A DNA stretch of 27,486 bases from Robiginitomaculum sp. GTDB taxonomy: Bacteria > Pseudomonadota > Alphaproteobacteria > Caulobacterales > Maricaulaceae. The DNA is taken from positions 1-27,486 of the forward strand of contig JAKIUV010000030.1 of the NCBI GenBank assembly GCA_021647375.1. The letters are read 5' to 3'. Both the position numbers and the translations under genes were made by a program. How positions within the stretch are numbered: the first letter of the stretch is position 1; every line of letters starts with the position of its first letter. The notes under the pieces were generated by a model, which saw only the letters and a list, made by a program, of their open reading frames with translations, ran no database searches and had not been told where the DNA came from. Shown here piece after piece: positions 7,879-16,028 of the stretch.

Positions 7879-9840
7879 CTACCCCCTATTCATCCTATTC
7901 TCTATCAAATCATCGACCACTTCCGGCTCGGCCAGTGTGGATGTGTCGCCTAGGTTTCCAAATTCATTTTCGGCGATTTTGCGCAAGATGCGGCGCATGA
8001 TTTTGCCGGAGCGGGTTTTTGGTAGGCCGGGGGCGAATTGGATTAGGTCGGGGGCGGCTATGGGGCCTATTTCTTTGCGGACGTGTTTTATTAAGTCTTT
8101 GCGCAGTTCGTCGTTTACTTCCGCACCCAAAGTTGGCGTCACATAGGCGTATATGCCTTGGCCTTTAATGTCGTGGGGGTAGCCGACGACTGCGGCTTCG
8201 GCCACGGACGGATGACTGACGAGGGCGCTCTCGACCTCCGCCGTGCCCATTCTATGCCCCGATACATTTATCACATCATCGACCCGCCCCGTAATCCAGT
8301 AAAACCCGTCTTCGTCGCGGCGACACCCATCGCCTGTGAAATAATTGCCGGGATAGGTCGCGAAATATGTCTCAAAGAAACGGTCATGGTCGCCGTAGAC
8401 CGTGCGCATTTGTCCGGGCCAGCTATTCTTAATAATCAAATTCCCCTCGGTCGCACCGCTCAGTTCGTTTCCGTCCGCGTCCACCAAAGCTGGCTCTATG
8501 CCAAAGAACGGATGACTGCCCGCGCCCGGCTTCATATCGGTCGCCCCCGGTAGCGGCACAATCATGGCGCCGCCCGTTTCGGTCTGCCACCATGTATCAA
8601 CGATAGGGCAGCGCTTATCCCCGACCACATTAAAATACCACTCCCAAGCTTCGGGGTTTATCGGTTCGCCGACAGTGCCGAGTATGCGCAAGCTCTTGCG
8701 AGAAGTGGCTAACACAGGCCCGTCGCCCTCGCGCATCAAAGCGCGGATAGCGGTCGGCGCGGTGTAGAATAACGAGACTTTATGCTTATCGCAAACCTGC
8801 CAGAAGCGGCTCGCATCTGGATAGGTCGGCACACCCTCAAACATCACCGTGGTCGCACCATTGGCCAGCGGGCCGTAGATAATATAGGTGTGCCCGGTCA
8901 CCCAGCCCACATCCGCCGTACACCAATAAACATCCGTCTCTTTGAGATCGAAAACATATTCATGGGTCATGGCCGCCCAGACCAGATAGCCGCCCGTGGT
9001 GTGCAAGACGCCTTTGGGCGTTCCGGTGGAACCACTGGTATAAAGAATAAACAAAGGGTCTTCGGCGTTCATAGGTTCGGGCGGGCAATCAGCGGACACG
9101 CCTTCCAGCGCCTCATGCAGCCAAATATCGCGGCCTTCCACCATAGTCACATCACCACCCGTGCGCCTTACGGTGAGGACGGTTTTAACAATGGCTTTCC
9201 CATTTTTTTGGGCTATATCACAAGCCGCATCACAATTAGCCTTGAGCGGAATTGGTTTCGTACCGCGCAATCCTTCGTCTGCGGTAATGACAAATGTGCT
9301 ATCGCAATCAACGATGCGCCCCGCCAAAGCTTCGGGAGAAAACCCGCCGAACACGACCGAATGTACTGCGCCGATACGCGCACAGGCCAACATGGCAAAG
9401 GCGGCTTCCAATATCATCGGCATGTAAATCGTAACTCGGTCGCCCTTACGCACACCGAGCTTTTTCATAACATTGGCAAAGCGGCACACTTCGTGGTGCA
9501 GCTCGCGGTAGGTCAGGGTGATGCTGTCGGACGGGCTATCACCCTCCCAGATAATCGCCGCTTTGTCGCCGCGTGTTTCTAGATGCCTGTCGATACAGTT
9601 CTCGGATACGTTCAAAACCCCGTCACCATACCAAGCCACATGCAAATCGGACTTATCCCAGCTTACATCTTTGACCTTGGTATAAGGCACCGTCCAATCG
9701 AGCCGCTTACCTTGCTCTCCCCAAAACTTTTCAGGATTAGCAATTGAGCGCGCATACATATCGGCATATTTTGCGGGCGATAAATTTGCTTGTTTTTGAA
9801 ACGCAACGGGGACTTTATAAACAGGGTCTTTGTGGGTCAT
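7879..9840 (-). CDS. acs: Acetyl-coenzyme A synthetase
   Basis: A 653-residue AMP-forming acetyl-CoA synthetase: acetate plus ATP plus CoA gives acetyl-CoA, via acetyl-AMP. Family motifs are all present: YTSGSTGTPKG (ATP loop), TWWQTETGG, and the C-terminal PKTRSGKIMRR with Lys613, the residue normally controlled by acetylation (equivalent to Lys609 in the enteric enzyme). Full length for the family. The ATG at 9840 has AGGAAAGG upstream and is preferred to one 14 codons earlier. The gene is divergent from the lipoprotein hydrolase at 10036, sharing a 195-base region. No Pat-type acetyltransferase is in view. Together with acnA it feeds acetate into the TCA cycle. Confidence 0.97.
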   Translation of the reverse strand: MTHKDPVYKVPVAFQKQANLSPAKYADMYARSIANPEKFWGEQGKRLDWTVPYTKVKDVSWDKSDLHVAWYGDGVLNVSENCIDRHLETRGDKAAIIWEGDSPSDSITLTYRELHHEVCRFANVMKKLGVRKGDRVTIYMPMILEAAFAMLACARIGAVHSVVFGGFSPEALAGRIVDCDSTFVITADEGLRGTKPIPLKANCDAACDIAQKNGKAIVKTVLTVRRTGGDVTMVEGRDIWLHEALEGVSADCPPEPMNAEDPLFILYTSGSTGTPKGVLHTTGGYLVWAAMTHEYVFDLKETDVYWCTADVGWVTGHTYIIYGPLANGATTVMFEGVPTYPDASRFWQVCDKHKVSLFYTAPTAIRALMREGDGPVLATSRKSLRILGTVGEPINPEAWEWYFNVVGDKRCPIVDTWWQTETGGAMIVPLPGATDMKPGAGSHPFFGIEPALVDADGNELSGATEGNLIIKNSWPGQMRTVYGDHDRFFETYFATYPGNYFTGDGCRRDEDGFYWITGRVDDVINVSGHRMGTAEVESALVSHPSVAEAAVVGYPHDIKGQGIYAYVTPTLGAEVNDELRKDLIKHVRKEIGPIAAPDLIQFAPGLPKTRSGKIMRRILRKIAENEFGNLGDTSTLAEPEVVDDLIENRMNRG

Positions 9841-10035
9841 AATACACCTTTCCTTTGTTTCATTGCTCTTATGAGGAACCAAATAGCACCATGTGCCAAC
9901 TCTTGTAAATCAATGAATTTTTTGTAGTGGCAATGAGGCGTTCCGTGAAATCGGCAAATTTTGTTAAGGCTTGAGAAAGGCTTGGATTTTTTGGCAGGTA
10001 GTATAGGGTGGGGGAAATTTCATCTGGAGGTAACT

Positions 10036-10905
10036 ATGAAACATGTTCTTTTGGCCAGCCTGCTCTTGCTAGCAGCGTGTAATAATAATGATGCGAAAGC
10101 ACCCGAACAAGCGGCAAGCCCTGAGGCGAAAAACCAAGTTGCCGTAAAAATGTATGCTCTGGAATGCGGCTTAATCGATATGCTGGATTTATCCCTGTTT
10201 GATAAAGGTGGCGCTTACGCAGGGCGCACCAATAAAGCCGTGGACAGTTGTTATTTGATCCGCCATCCCAAGGGCGATTTGTTGTGGGATACGGGCTTGC
10301 CGGATGCCCTCAACGCGATGAAAGACGGCGTCACCAACGGGCCATTTCATCTCTCGGTGCCCACCACCTTGGGAAGCCAATTGGATGCACTGGGGGTAAA
10401 CCCGGCAGATATAGAATATCTCTCCGTGTCCCATTCGCATTTTGACCATGTGGGCAATGCGGGCGCTTATGCCGCTTCAACTTTTTTGGTGAGCGAAGCC
10501 GAACACACCCATTTATTTCGCGACGACGCCCGCAAGGACGCGCAAACTTTCCCCGCCTATAGTGCGCTGGAAACGGCAAGAACTGTGAAATTCAAAGGCG
10601 AATATGATGTGTTTGGAGATGGCACCGTAACCATTATCGAAACGCCTGGCCATACGCCGGGACATACGGTTCTGAAACTGGAATTAGCCAAAACTGGCAC
10701 AGTGTTGCTAACAGGTGACCTTTATCATCTGCATGAGGCCAGAGAAAAACGAACAATTCCCGTTTTCAATACCGACGCCGAAGAAACCTTGCGCTCCATG
10801 GATAAATTTGAAGCCCTAGCCAAAGCAAGTAATGCCAAGGTCATTATTCAGCACTCGGTAAAAGATTTTGCAGCCCTGCCAAAACCGCCGCTCTATCTGG
10901 AGTAA
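10036..10905 (+). CDS. Metallo-beta-lactamase-fold lipoprotein, AHL-lactonase-like
   Basis: A 289-residue protein with a lipoprotein signal (LLLLAAC, Cys15), so it should be anchored to a membrane facing the periplasm. The metal site is complete: HSHFDH (residues 133-138), His206 in TPGHTPGH, Asp228 in LLTGDLYH and His273. The ALECGLIDMLDLSLF and DSCYLIRHPKGDLLWDTG segments resemble the N-acyl homoserine lactonase group (AttM/AiiA type), so it may open lactone rings such as quorum-sensing signals; other ester or lactone substrates are equally possible. GGAGG sits 5 bases before the ATG at 10036, which settles the start over one 25 codons upstream. Divergent from acs; followed by a non-coding region with a terminator. 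Confidence 0.85.
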   Translation: MKHVLLASLLLLAACNNNDAKAPEQAASPEAKNQVAVKMYALECGLIDMLDLSLFDKGGAYAGRTNKAVDSCYLIRHPKGDLLWDTGLPDALNAMKDGVTNGPFHLSVPTTLGSQLDALGVNPADIEYLSVSHSHFDHVGNAGAYAASTFLVSEAEHTHLFRDDARKDAQTFPAYSALETARTVKFKGEYDVFGDGTVTIIETPGHTPGHTVLKLELAKTGTVLLTGDLYHLHEAREKRTIPVFNTDAEETLRSMDKFEALAKASNAKVIIQHSVKDFAALPKPPLYLE

Positions 10906-10957
10906 ACCGCCTAGTGGGGCATTATGATTTCTATATCCGAAAACTCGCTTGGACGGA

Positions 10958-10963
10958 TATAAT
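10958..10963 (+). promoter_or_regulatory. Consensus -10 box, possible small-RNA promoter
   Basis: A perfect TATAAT lies in the non-coding stretch between the lipoprotein hydrolase and yciB. The hexamer 17 bases upstream (ATCCGA) is not a recognisable -35, so the call is weak. Transcription would begin near 10970. Confidence 0.3.
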
Positions 10964-10969
10964 CCTGGT

Positions 10970-11115
10970 CAAACCATGGTTGTTCTGCGGACGAAAACGT
11001 CTCCAACAGCATATTTCCACCACACCAAGGTGGTTCAACTTGCTGTTCTTGTGATTGGGCCAAGTTACCGAGGTGAAAAACCTAGCGGGGCGCAAGGTTT
11101 TTCACCTCGTTTTTT
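10970..11115 (+). ncRNA. Candidate structured small RNA or yciB leader
   Basis: About 146 bases with ordered stem-loops and a terminator. First hairpin: GGACG-AAAA-CGTCT (10989-11002). Second: AACAGCA (11005-11011) pairs with TGCTGTT (11041-11047), enclosing CCACC/GGTGG (11017-11033). It ends in the 15-bp terminator at 11069-11115. I do not recognise an RNA family. It could be an independent small RNA or the 5' leader of yciB with a transcription attenuator. A 68-codon ORF through here runs across the terminator and is not credible. The 5' end is a guess. Confidence 0.35.
11069..11115 (+). terminator. Strong intrinsic terminator
   Basis: CGAGGTGAAAAACCT (11069-11083) pairs perfectly over 15 bp with 11095-11109 across an 11-base loop and is followed by six T residues. 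It lies 160 bases after the lipoprotein hydrolase and 50 bases before yciB, so it ends either that transcript or a separate RNA, or acts as an attenuator. Confidence 0.87.
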
Positions 11116-11164
11116 ATGCACGACATTTACTTGCAATTTGCTGTGCATTCGGTAAACCGCCGCT

Positions 11165-11809
11165 ATGAATAATACAATATCCCAAAAGCCTAAATCCTCC
11201 ATGTGGACTGACCTTGGCCCTGTCCTTGCCTATGTACTAATCTTTAATCTTGCCCGCAAGATGATTGACGCAGATAGCCCGTTTAACCTACTTGGCATGA
11301 GTGTACCGGGGGAAGATGCGCCGCTTTATATTGGCGCTTTGGTTTTTGCCGTCGCAATCATTATTGCCGTCATTCACTCCAAGATGAAAACCGGACAGGT
11401 GTCTATCATGCTTAAGGTAACGGCAATAATAGTTCTCGGTACTGCGGCTATTACCATTGGCTTTAAAAGCCCTACTGTTTTCAAAATGAAGCCGACCGCC
11501 ATAAATCTGTTATTTGGCGGTACTATTCTTGGCTCTTTGGCGCTAGGTAAAAATGTGTTTAAACTGATGTTTGCCGAAGTCTACAAGCTACCGGAAAAAG
11601 CTTGGCGGACATTGGCTTTTAGATGGGGGATTTTCTTTCTATTCCTCGCCATACTAAATGAATATATCTGGCGCAATTATTCGGTGAAATTTTGGACGGA
11701 CTTCAAGCTGATTGGCATGTTGCCCATCACATTGGTCTTTACCATGCTCAACATGCCGCTTTTGATGAAGCATATGCCGGAGCTTGGGGCTAAACCAGAT
11801 GAAGATTAA
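11165..11809 (+). CDS. yciB: Inner-membrane protein YciB / septation protein A family
   Basis: A 214-residue membrane protein with hydrophobic segments near residues 17-31, 53-71, 82-100, 112-128, 150-170 and 182-202. The C-terminal part (FLAILNEYIWRNYS, FWTDFKLIG, LNMPLLMKH) is the hallmark of the YciB/intracellular septation A family. Those proteins affect envelope integrity and cell division or septation; the mechanism is not settled. Length is usual or slightly long. No good Shine-Dalgarno precedes the ATG. A strong terminator stands 50 bases upstream, so expression needs either read-through or a promoter in the last 50 bases. A 12-bp tandem repeat overlaps the stop codon. Confidence 0.83.
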   Translation: MNNTISQKPKSSMWTDLGPVLAYVLIFNLARKMIDADSPFNLLGMSVPGEDAPLYIGALVFAVAIIIAVIHSKMKTGQVSIMLKVTAIIVLGTAAITIGFKSPTVFKMKPTAINLLFGGTILGSLALGKNVFKLMFAEVYKLPEKAWRTLAFRWGIFFLFLAILNEYIWRNYSVKFWTDFKLIGMLPITLVFTMLNMPLLMKHMPELGAKPDED

Positions 11810-11831
11810 TTCAAAGATTAATTCAAAGATT
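11804..11831. repeat. 12-bp tandem repeat over the yciB stop codon
   Basis: GATTAATTCAAA occurs twice (11804-11815, 11816-11827) followed by GATT. The first copy contains the yciB TAA stop. Probably replication slippage. Confidence 0.8.
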
Positions 11832-11857
11832 GCGGCCTTGGATTTGCCGCGCTATAC

Positions 11858-11863
11858 TATAAT
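11858..11863 (+). promoter_or_regulatory. Likely -10 box of acnA
   Basis: A perfect TATAAT 25 bases before the acnA ATG; transcription would start near 11870. A TTGGAT lies only 14 bases upstream, so the -35 is unclear. Confidence 0.4.
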
Positions 11864-11888
11864 TCACACTTGCTAAAAGGAAATTTTC

Positions 11889-14570
11889 ATGGCTTCTCTC
11901 GACAGTTTTAATTGTAAACGCGAAATGACGGTGCGCGGCGGCACCTATACTTATTTTGACCTCAAAGAAGCCGAAAAGAACGGCCTTGAAGGGATTTCCA
12001 AACTCCCTTACTCACTCAAAGTATTGTTGGAAAATTTACTGCGTAACGAAGATAATAAAACCGTTACCAAAGATGATATTTTGGCCATTAAAGATTGGCT
12101 GAAAACCAAGACATCCACCCACGAAATTGCGTTCCGCCCTGCCCGCGTATTGATGCAAGACTTCACCGGCGTGCCTGCCGTGGTTGATTTGGCAGCTATG
12201 CGTGATGCGGTGGTCAAGTTGGGTGCTAATGCCGACGCCATCAACCCGCAAAACCCTGTGCATTTGGTTATCGATCATTCTGTGATGATTGATTATTCTG
12301 GGACAAACCTTGCTTTCGCCAAAAACGTCAAACGCGAATACGAACGCAATGGTGAGCGCTATGATTTCTTGAAATGGGGTCAAACCGCCTTTGATAATTT
12401 CGCCGTAGTACCGCCGGGCACGGGTATCTGTCATCAGGTTAATTTGGAACATCTTGGCCAAACCGTGTGGACAAAAACCGAAGGCGGAGAAACCTTTGCT
12501 TTCCCCGATACGCTCGTTGGCACCGATAGCCACACCACCATGATTAACGGCCTGTCCGTACTGGGTTGGGGCGTCGGCGGTATTGAAGCCGAAGCCGCTA
12601 TGCTTGGCCAGCCAATCTCCATGCTCATCCCCGAAGTTATTGGCATGGAACTGACCGGGAAAATGCCCGAAGGCGCGACCGCAACCGACCTAGTGCTTAT
12701 TGTTGTCGCGCAGCTTCGCGCCCACGGTGTTGTCGGTAAATTCGTTGAGTTTTTCGGCGAAGGTCTCGACCATCTCTCCTTGGAAGACCAAGCAACTCTG
12801 GCCAATATGGCACCGGAATACGGTGCCACTTGCGGCTTCTTCCCGGTTGACGAAGACACGATCACTTATCTAAAAGCTACCGGGCGTGATGCCGGGCGTA
12901 TCGAACTCGTCGAAAAATACGCCAAAGCCCAAGGCATGTGGCGCGGTGATGTCATCCCTGTGTTCACGGATACGCTTCACCTTGATATGGGCACGGTAGA
13001 GCCTATGATTTCAGGGCCAAAACGCCCTGAAGAAAAAATCACGCTAAAAACCGCGAGCCGCGATTTCGGCAATATATTGCGCGATACATTTGATAAATCC
13101 CCTATGGACGGCGCACCCACGCCCGTTAAAGGCCAGGATTTCGCAGTTGACCACGGCGATATTTTCATTGCCTCGATTACGTCTTGTACCAACACCTCCA
13201 ACCCCAATGTTATGGTCGGCGCAGGATTGTTGGCCAAGAATGCTCATGCTTTGGGTTTAAAGCCCAAGCCCTGGGTCAAAACCTCCCTCGCACCTGGTTC
13301 CCAAGTCGTTGGCGAGTATCTCAAAAAAGCCAATCTCCAGAAACATCTGGACGCCCTCGGCTTTAACGTGGTCGGCTATGGGTGTACTACATGTATCGGC
13401 AATTCTGGCCCTATCGCGCCAGAGCTTTCCGAAGCCATTAAGGACGGTGATCTCATTTCGTGTTCTGTTCTGTCCGGCAACCGCAATTTCGAAGGCCGGA
13501 TTGGCCCGGATATTCGCGCTAACTTCCTGGCCTCACCACCGCTGGTCGTCGCCTATGCTTTGGCGGGTTCCATGCACCATAATTTCGAAACAGACCCGCT
13601 GGGTGTGGGGTCGGACGGCAAGGAAATATTCTTGCGCGACATCTGGCCAACTTCCAAGGATATTGATGCTCTGGTGCGCAAAACAATCACCCGCAAAATG
13701 TTCGTAGACCGCTATAAAGACGTCTATAAAGGTGACGAGCAATGGCGCGACATCAAGGTCGAGGGCGGCGAGACCTATAATTGGAACACCAGTTCCACCT
13801 ATGTCCAGCACCCGCCCTATTTTGAGGGTATGACCATGACACCCGATGCAGTTGAGGATGTGAAAAACGCCAATATCCTAGCTCTGCTCGGTGAAGCCAT
13901 CACAACGGATCACATCTCGCCAGCGGGGGCTATCGCAGCAGATAGTCCGGCAGGCGCATATTTGTCAGAGCGCCAGGTTCCCCGCAATGAATATAATTCC
14001 TACGGCTCGCGGCGCGGTAATCACCAAATTATGATGCGCGGCACATTCGCCAATATCCGCATCAAAAACGAAATGGTGCCTGGCACGACGGGCGGCGTGG
14101 CCAAATATGTGCCGACGGGCGAAACCATGTCCATCTATGACGCGGCCATGAAATACAAAGACGACGGCAAGGACTTGGTTATCCTCGCTGGCGGTCTATA
14201 CGGCAATGGCAGTTCGCGCGACTGGGCTGCCAAAGGCACAATTTTGCTCGGCGTCAAAGCCGTCATCGCCAAAAGTTTCGAGCGTATTCACCGCTCTAAC
14301 CTCATTGGCATGGGCGTCTTACCGCTGGAGTTTGCAGACGGTGAAGGCTGGCAAGAACTTGGTCTGGACGGAAGCGAAACCATCGACATTGGCGGCGTTA
14401 ACGACATCACACCGCGCTCTAATATCGACGTAAAAATCACAGACAAGGCCGGCAAAACCAAAACCATCAAAGCCCGCGTCCGGATTGATACGGAAAATGA
14501 GCTGGAATATTATCGCCACGGCGGTATTTTACACTATGTGCTGCGCAATCTAGCGGCGGCGGCGCAGTAG
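11889..14570 (+). CDS. acnA: Aconitate hydratase A
   Basis: An 893-residue aconitase of the AcnA/IRP type, which turns citrate into isocitrate in the TCA cycle using a 4Fe-4S cluster. The three cluster cysteines are Cys433 (SCTNTSNP), Cys499 and Cys502 (GCTTCIGNSGP), almost the same positions as in the E. coli enzyme. The C-terminal swivel domain has the YGNGSSRDWAAKG loop. AAGGAAA precedes the ATG at good spacing, and a TATAAT lies 25 bases upstream. Complete, with no odd features. It is followed by a palindromic intergenic repeat. It works downstream of acetyl-CoA made by the nearby acs product. Confidence 0.97.
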   Translation: MASLDSFNCKREMTVRGGTYTYFDLKEAEKNGLEGISKLPYSLKVLLENLLRNEDNKTVTKDDILAIKDWLKTKTSTHEIAFRPARVLMQDFTGVPAVVDLAAMRDAVVKLGANADAINPQNPVHLVIDHSVMIDYSGTNLAFAKNVKREYERNGERYDFLKWGQTAFDNFAVVPPGTGICHQVNLEHLGQTVWTKTEGGETFAFPDTLVGTDSHTTMINGLSVLGWGVGGIEAEAAMLGQPISMLIPEVIGMELTGKMPEGATATDLVLIVVAQLRAHGVVGKFVEFFGEGLDHLSLEDQATLANMAPEYGATCGFFPVDEDTITYLKATGRDAGRIELVEKYAKAQGMWRGDVIPVFTDTLHLDMGTVEPMISGPKRPEEKITLKTASRDFGNILRDTFDKSPMDGAPTPVKGQDFAVDHGDIFIASITSCTNTSNPNVMVGAGLLAKNAHALGLKPKPWVKTSLAPGSQVVGEYLKKANLQKHLDALGFNVVGYGCTTCIGNSGPIAPELSEAIKDGDLISCSVLSGNRNFEGRIGPDIRANFLASPPLVVAYALAGSMHHNFETDPLGVGSDGKEIFLRDIWPTSKDIDALVRKTITRKMFVDRYKDVYKGDEQWRDIKVEGGETYNWNTSSTYVQHPPYFEGMTMTPDAVEDVKNANILALLGEAITTDHISPAGAIAADSPAGAYLSERQVPRNEYNSYGSRRGNHQIMMRGTFANIRIKNEMVPGTTGGVAKYVPTGETMSIYDAAMKYKDDGKDLVILAGGLYGNGSSRDWAAKGTILLGVKAVIAKSFERIHRSNLIGMGVLPLEFADGEGWQELGLDGSETIDIGGVNDITPRSNIDVKITDKAGKTKTIKARVRIDTENELEYYRHGGILHYVLRNLAAAAQ

Positions 14571-14582
14571 ATACTAAATAGC

Positions 14583-14667
14583 TGTCATCCCGGGCTTGCC
14601 CCGGGACCTCAATATTTAGGCTGAAATACAAGGTTCCGGATATGCGCTTCGCTTTTCCGGGATGACA
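14583..14667. repeat. 85-bp palindromic intergenic repeat
   Basis: Bounded by a perfect 11-bp inverted repeat, TGTCATCCCGG (14583-14593) and CCGGGATGACA (14657-14667). Two smaller hairpins lie inside: CCCGGG/CCCGGG (14589-14605) and CCGGA/TCCGG (14636-14660). Intergenic repeats with such ends are common in many bacterial genomes and may act on mRNA stability or termination after acnA. A non-autonomous mobile origin is possible. Confidence 0.7.
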
Positions 14668-14692
14668 AATTTAATGCAAGGAAGCGCACACT

Positions 14693-15118
14693 ATGAAAAC
14701 CATCTTGTTTCTCTGTGTCGCAAACTCCGCCCGCTCGCAAATGGCAGAGGGCTTGGCGCGGGATTTGTTCGATGAGCGGGTTTCTGTGCTAAGCGCTGGC
14801 TCTGCTCCCGCCACTGTGAACCCCTACGCCGTGCAAGTCATGGCAGAGATTGATATTGATCTTTCGGCGCACACCTCCAAATCCGTTGATAGTATCGACC
14901 TTGCCAAAGTGGATTTGGTCATAACCTTGTGCGCGGACGAGGTCTGCCCCATTGTCCCTGCCGCCGTCGAGCGCCTGCATTGGCCGCTGCCCGACCCCGC
15001 GCCAAACACGAAAAGTGCAGCACAAAATTTGGACAAAGACCAGCTTATAGACCGATTTCGCACGGCACGGGACGACATTTCTGCAAGATTACGCAATCTC
15101 GACCTTAACACCTCTTGA
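14693..15118 (+). CDS. Arsenate reductase / low-molecular-weight phosphatase family
   Basis: A 141-residue protein of the LMW tyrosine phosphatase fold. The phosphate loop CVANSAR (Cys8 to Arg14, CX5R) and the LPDPA acid (Asp101) are intact. A second cysteine pair, Cys80 and Cys85 (ITLCADEVCP), is the signature of thioredoxin-linked arsenate reductases (pI258 ArsC type), though the spacing is two residues shorter than in the Staphylococcus/Bacillus enzymes. That favours arsenate reduction over protein dephosphorylation, but no ArsR, ArsB or Acr3 gene is nearby. GGAAG lies 8 bases before the ATG. It starts 25 bases after the palindromic repeat and is followed by ihfB after 30 bases. Confidence 0.8.
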   Translation: MKTILFLCVANSARSQMAEGLARDLFDERVSVLSAGSAPATVNPYAVQVMAEIDIDLSAHTSKSVDSIDLAKVDLVITLCADEVCPIVPAAVERLHWPLPDPAPNTKSAAQNLDKDQLIDRFRTARDDISARLRNLDLNTS

Positions 15119-15148
15119 CTGAACCCTAGCGAACGGCGATAAAAGGCC

Positions 15149-15436
15149 ATGCTTAAGTCGGAACTGATAGAAAACTTGGAACGCGAAAACCCGCACCTCA
15201 GCCCTGAGGAATGCGAGCGCGTGGTTGCCATATTCTTTGAGAGCATCACCCAGACGCTCGAAGCTGGCGCCCGCGTCGAGTTACGCGGCTTTGGCAGTTT
15301 CACGCCGCGCCGCCGCAAGGCCCGCGCCGCTCGTAATCCGCGCACGGGCGAATCTATTGCTATCCCTGAAAAATTCGTACCGTTCTTTCGCACGGCCAAG
15401 GGGCTCGCAAAAAAAATCGACGACGCCAGCCCATAA
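15149..15436 (+). CDS. ihfB: Integration host factor subunit beta
   Basis: A 95-residue HU/IHF-family DNA-bending protein. The LRGFGSF segment and the beta-arm NPRTGE with Pro64, the residue that intercalates in the minor groove, mark the family; the MLKSELIENL opening and length suit the IHF beta subunit. It would pair with an alpha subunit encoded elsewhere to bend DNA at promoters and recombination sites. AAAAGG is only 3 bases from the ATG, so translation may be modest or coupled to the gene before it. Its place ahead of trpF-trpB-trpA is common in alphaproteobacteria; here mscL stands between them. Confidence 0.9.
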   Translation: MLKSELIENLERENPHLSPEECERVVAIFFESITQTLEAGARVELRGFGSFTPRRRKARAARNPRTGESIAIPEKFVPFFRTAKGLAKKIDDASP

Positions 15437-15495
15437 TAAAGCCAATTTTGGCGCATTTTGATGCTTTCACGGCGTTTTGCATTTGATGTGGCGTA

Positions 15496-15524
15496 TTGAC
15501 GAAAGCCGTTTTTTGGTGTCATAT
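15496..15524 (+). promoter_or_regulatory. Possible promoter for mscL
   Basis: TTGACG (15496-15501, five of six) with TCATAT (15519-15524) after a 17-base spacer. The -10 match is weak. Confidence 0.3.
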
Positions 15525-15559
15525 CCGCGCGTTATAAACTTAATCCTTAGGGGAAAACT

Positions 15560-15964
15560 ATGGGTATGATCTCAGAATTCAAGTCTTTCGCAATGAAAGG
15601 CAATCTTGTCGACATGGCTGTCGGTGTTGTTATGGGTGCCGCATTCGGTACGGTTGTTAAATCATTTATCGACGGCGTCTTTATGCCAGCCATCAGCCCG
15701 ATTATGGGGGGGATTGATCTCGCAAGCTGGAAATATGTGATGAAAGAAGCGGTCATGGAAGGCGATAAAGTCGTCAAAGAAGCCGTGACCATTAACATTG
15801 GCGATTTCCTAACCGCTTTAATCTCATTCATCATCGTGGCCTTTGTCATGTTCATGATCATCAAAGGCATGAATAAAGCCAAGAAGAAAGAAGAAGCAGC
15901 ACCCGCAGCCCCGCCTGCACAAGAAGTGCTACTCGCAGAAATCCGCGATTTGCTGAAAAAGTAA
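15560..15964 (+). CDS. mscL: Large-conductance mechanosensitive channel
   Basis: A 134-residue inner-membrane channel that opens under membrane tension to release solutes during hypo-osmotic shock. The first helix and pore segment (FKSFAMKGNLVDMAVGVVMG, continuing to about residue 45) and the second helix (about 82-102) are typical, as is the basic cluster NKAKKK followed by an Ala/Pro linker and a C-terminal bundle helix (LLAEIRDLLKK). AGGGGA lies 6 bases before the ATG. An intrinsic terminator follows 20 bases after the stop, so it is probably a single-gene transcript. It may protect this likely marine organism from freshwater shock; that is inference. Confidence 0.95.
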   Translation: MGMISEFKSFAMKGNLVDMAVGVVMGAAFGTVVKSFIDGVFMPAISPIMGGIDLASWKYVMKEAVMEGDKVVKEAVTINIGDFLTALISFIIVAFVMFMIIKGMNKAKKKEEAAPAAPPAQEVLLAEIRDLLKK

Positions 15965-15983
15965 GTTTCGCCAAATATGCAAG

Positions 15984-16012
15984 AAAAGGGTGTCGCAAGG
16001 CACCCTTTTTTT
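15984..16012 (+). terminator. Intrinsic terminator of mscL
   Basis: AAAAGGGTG (15984-15992) pairs with CACCCTTTT (16001-16009) over an 8-base loop, running into a T tract to 16012. It ends 17 bases before the trpF ATG, so the trp genes need a promoter overlapping it or read-through. Confidence 0.87.
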
Positions 16013-16028
16013 GTTAGGGTCATACGCT

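Noticed and set aside
8782..9582. A 266-residue ORF antisense to acs
   Set aside because: It mirrors the codon pattern of a clearly conserved acs gene and has no recognisable domain.
4272..9840. An acs-actP type acetate operon
   Set aside because: The symporter looks PutP-like, has its own promoter candidate and is separated from acs by the KAP gene.
9882..9900. A sigma-54-like box upstream of acs (TTGGCAC...TGCT on the minus strand)
   Set aside because: GG and GC are separated by 8 bases instead of the required 10.
10949..11155. A 68-codon ORF before yciB
   Set aside because: It reads straight through a strong intrinsic terminator and lacks a ribosome site.
14824..15522. A 232-residue ORF antisense to the arsC-like gene and ihfB
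   Set aside because: It overlaps two recognisable genes on the other strand and shows no family match.
15990..16028. An upstream GTG start for trpF
   Set aside because: It lies inside the mscL terminator; family similarity begins at the ATG at 16029.
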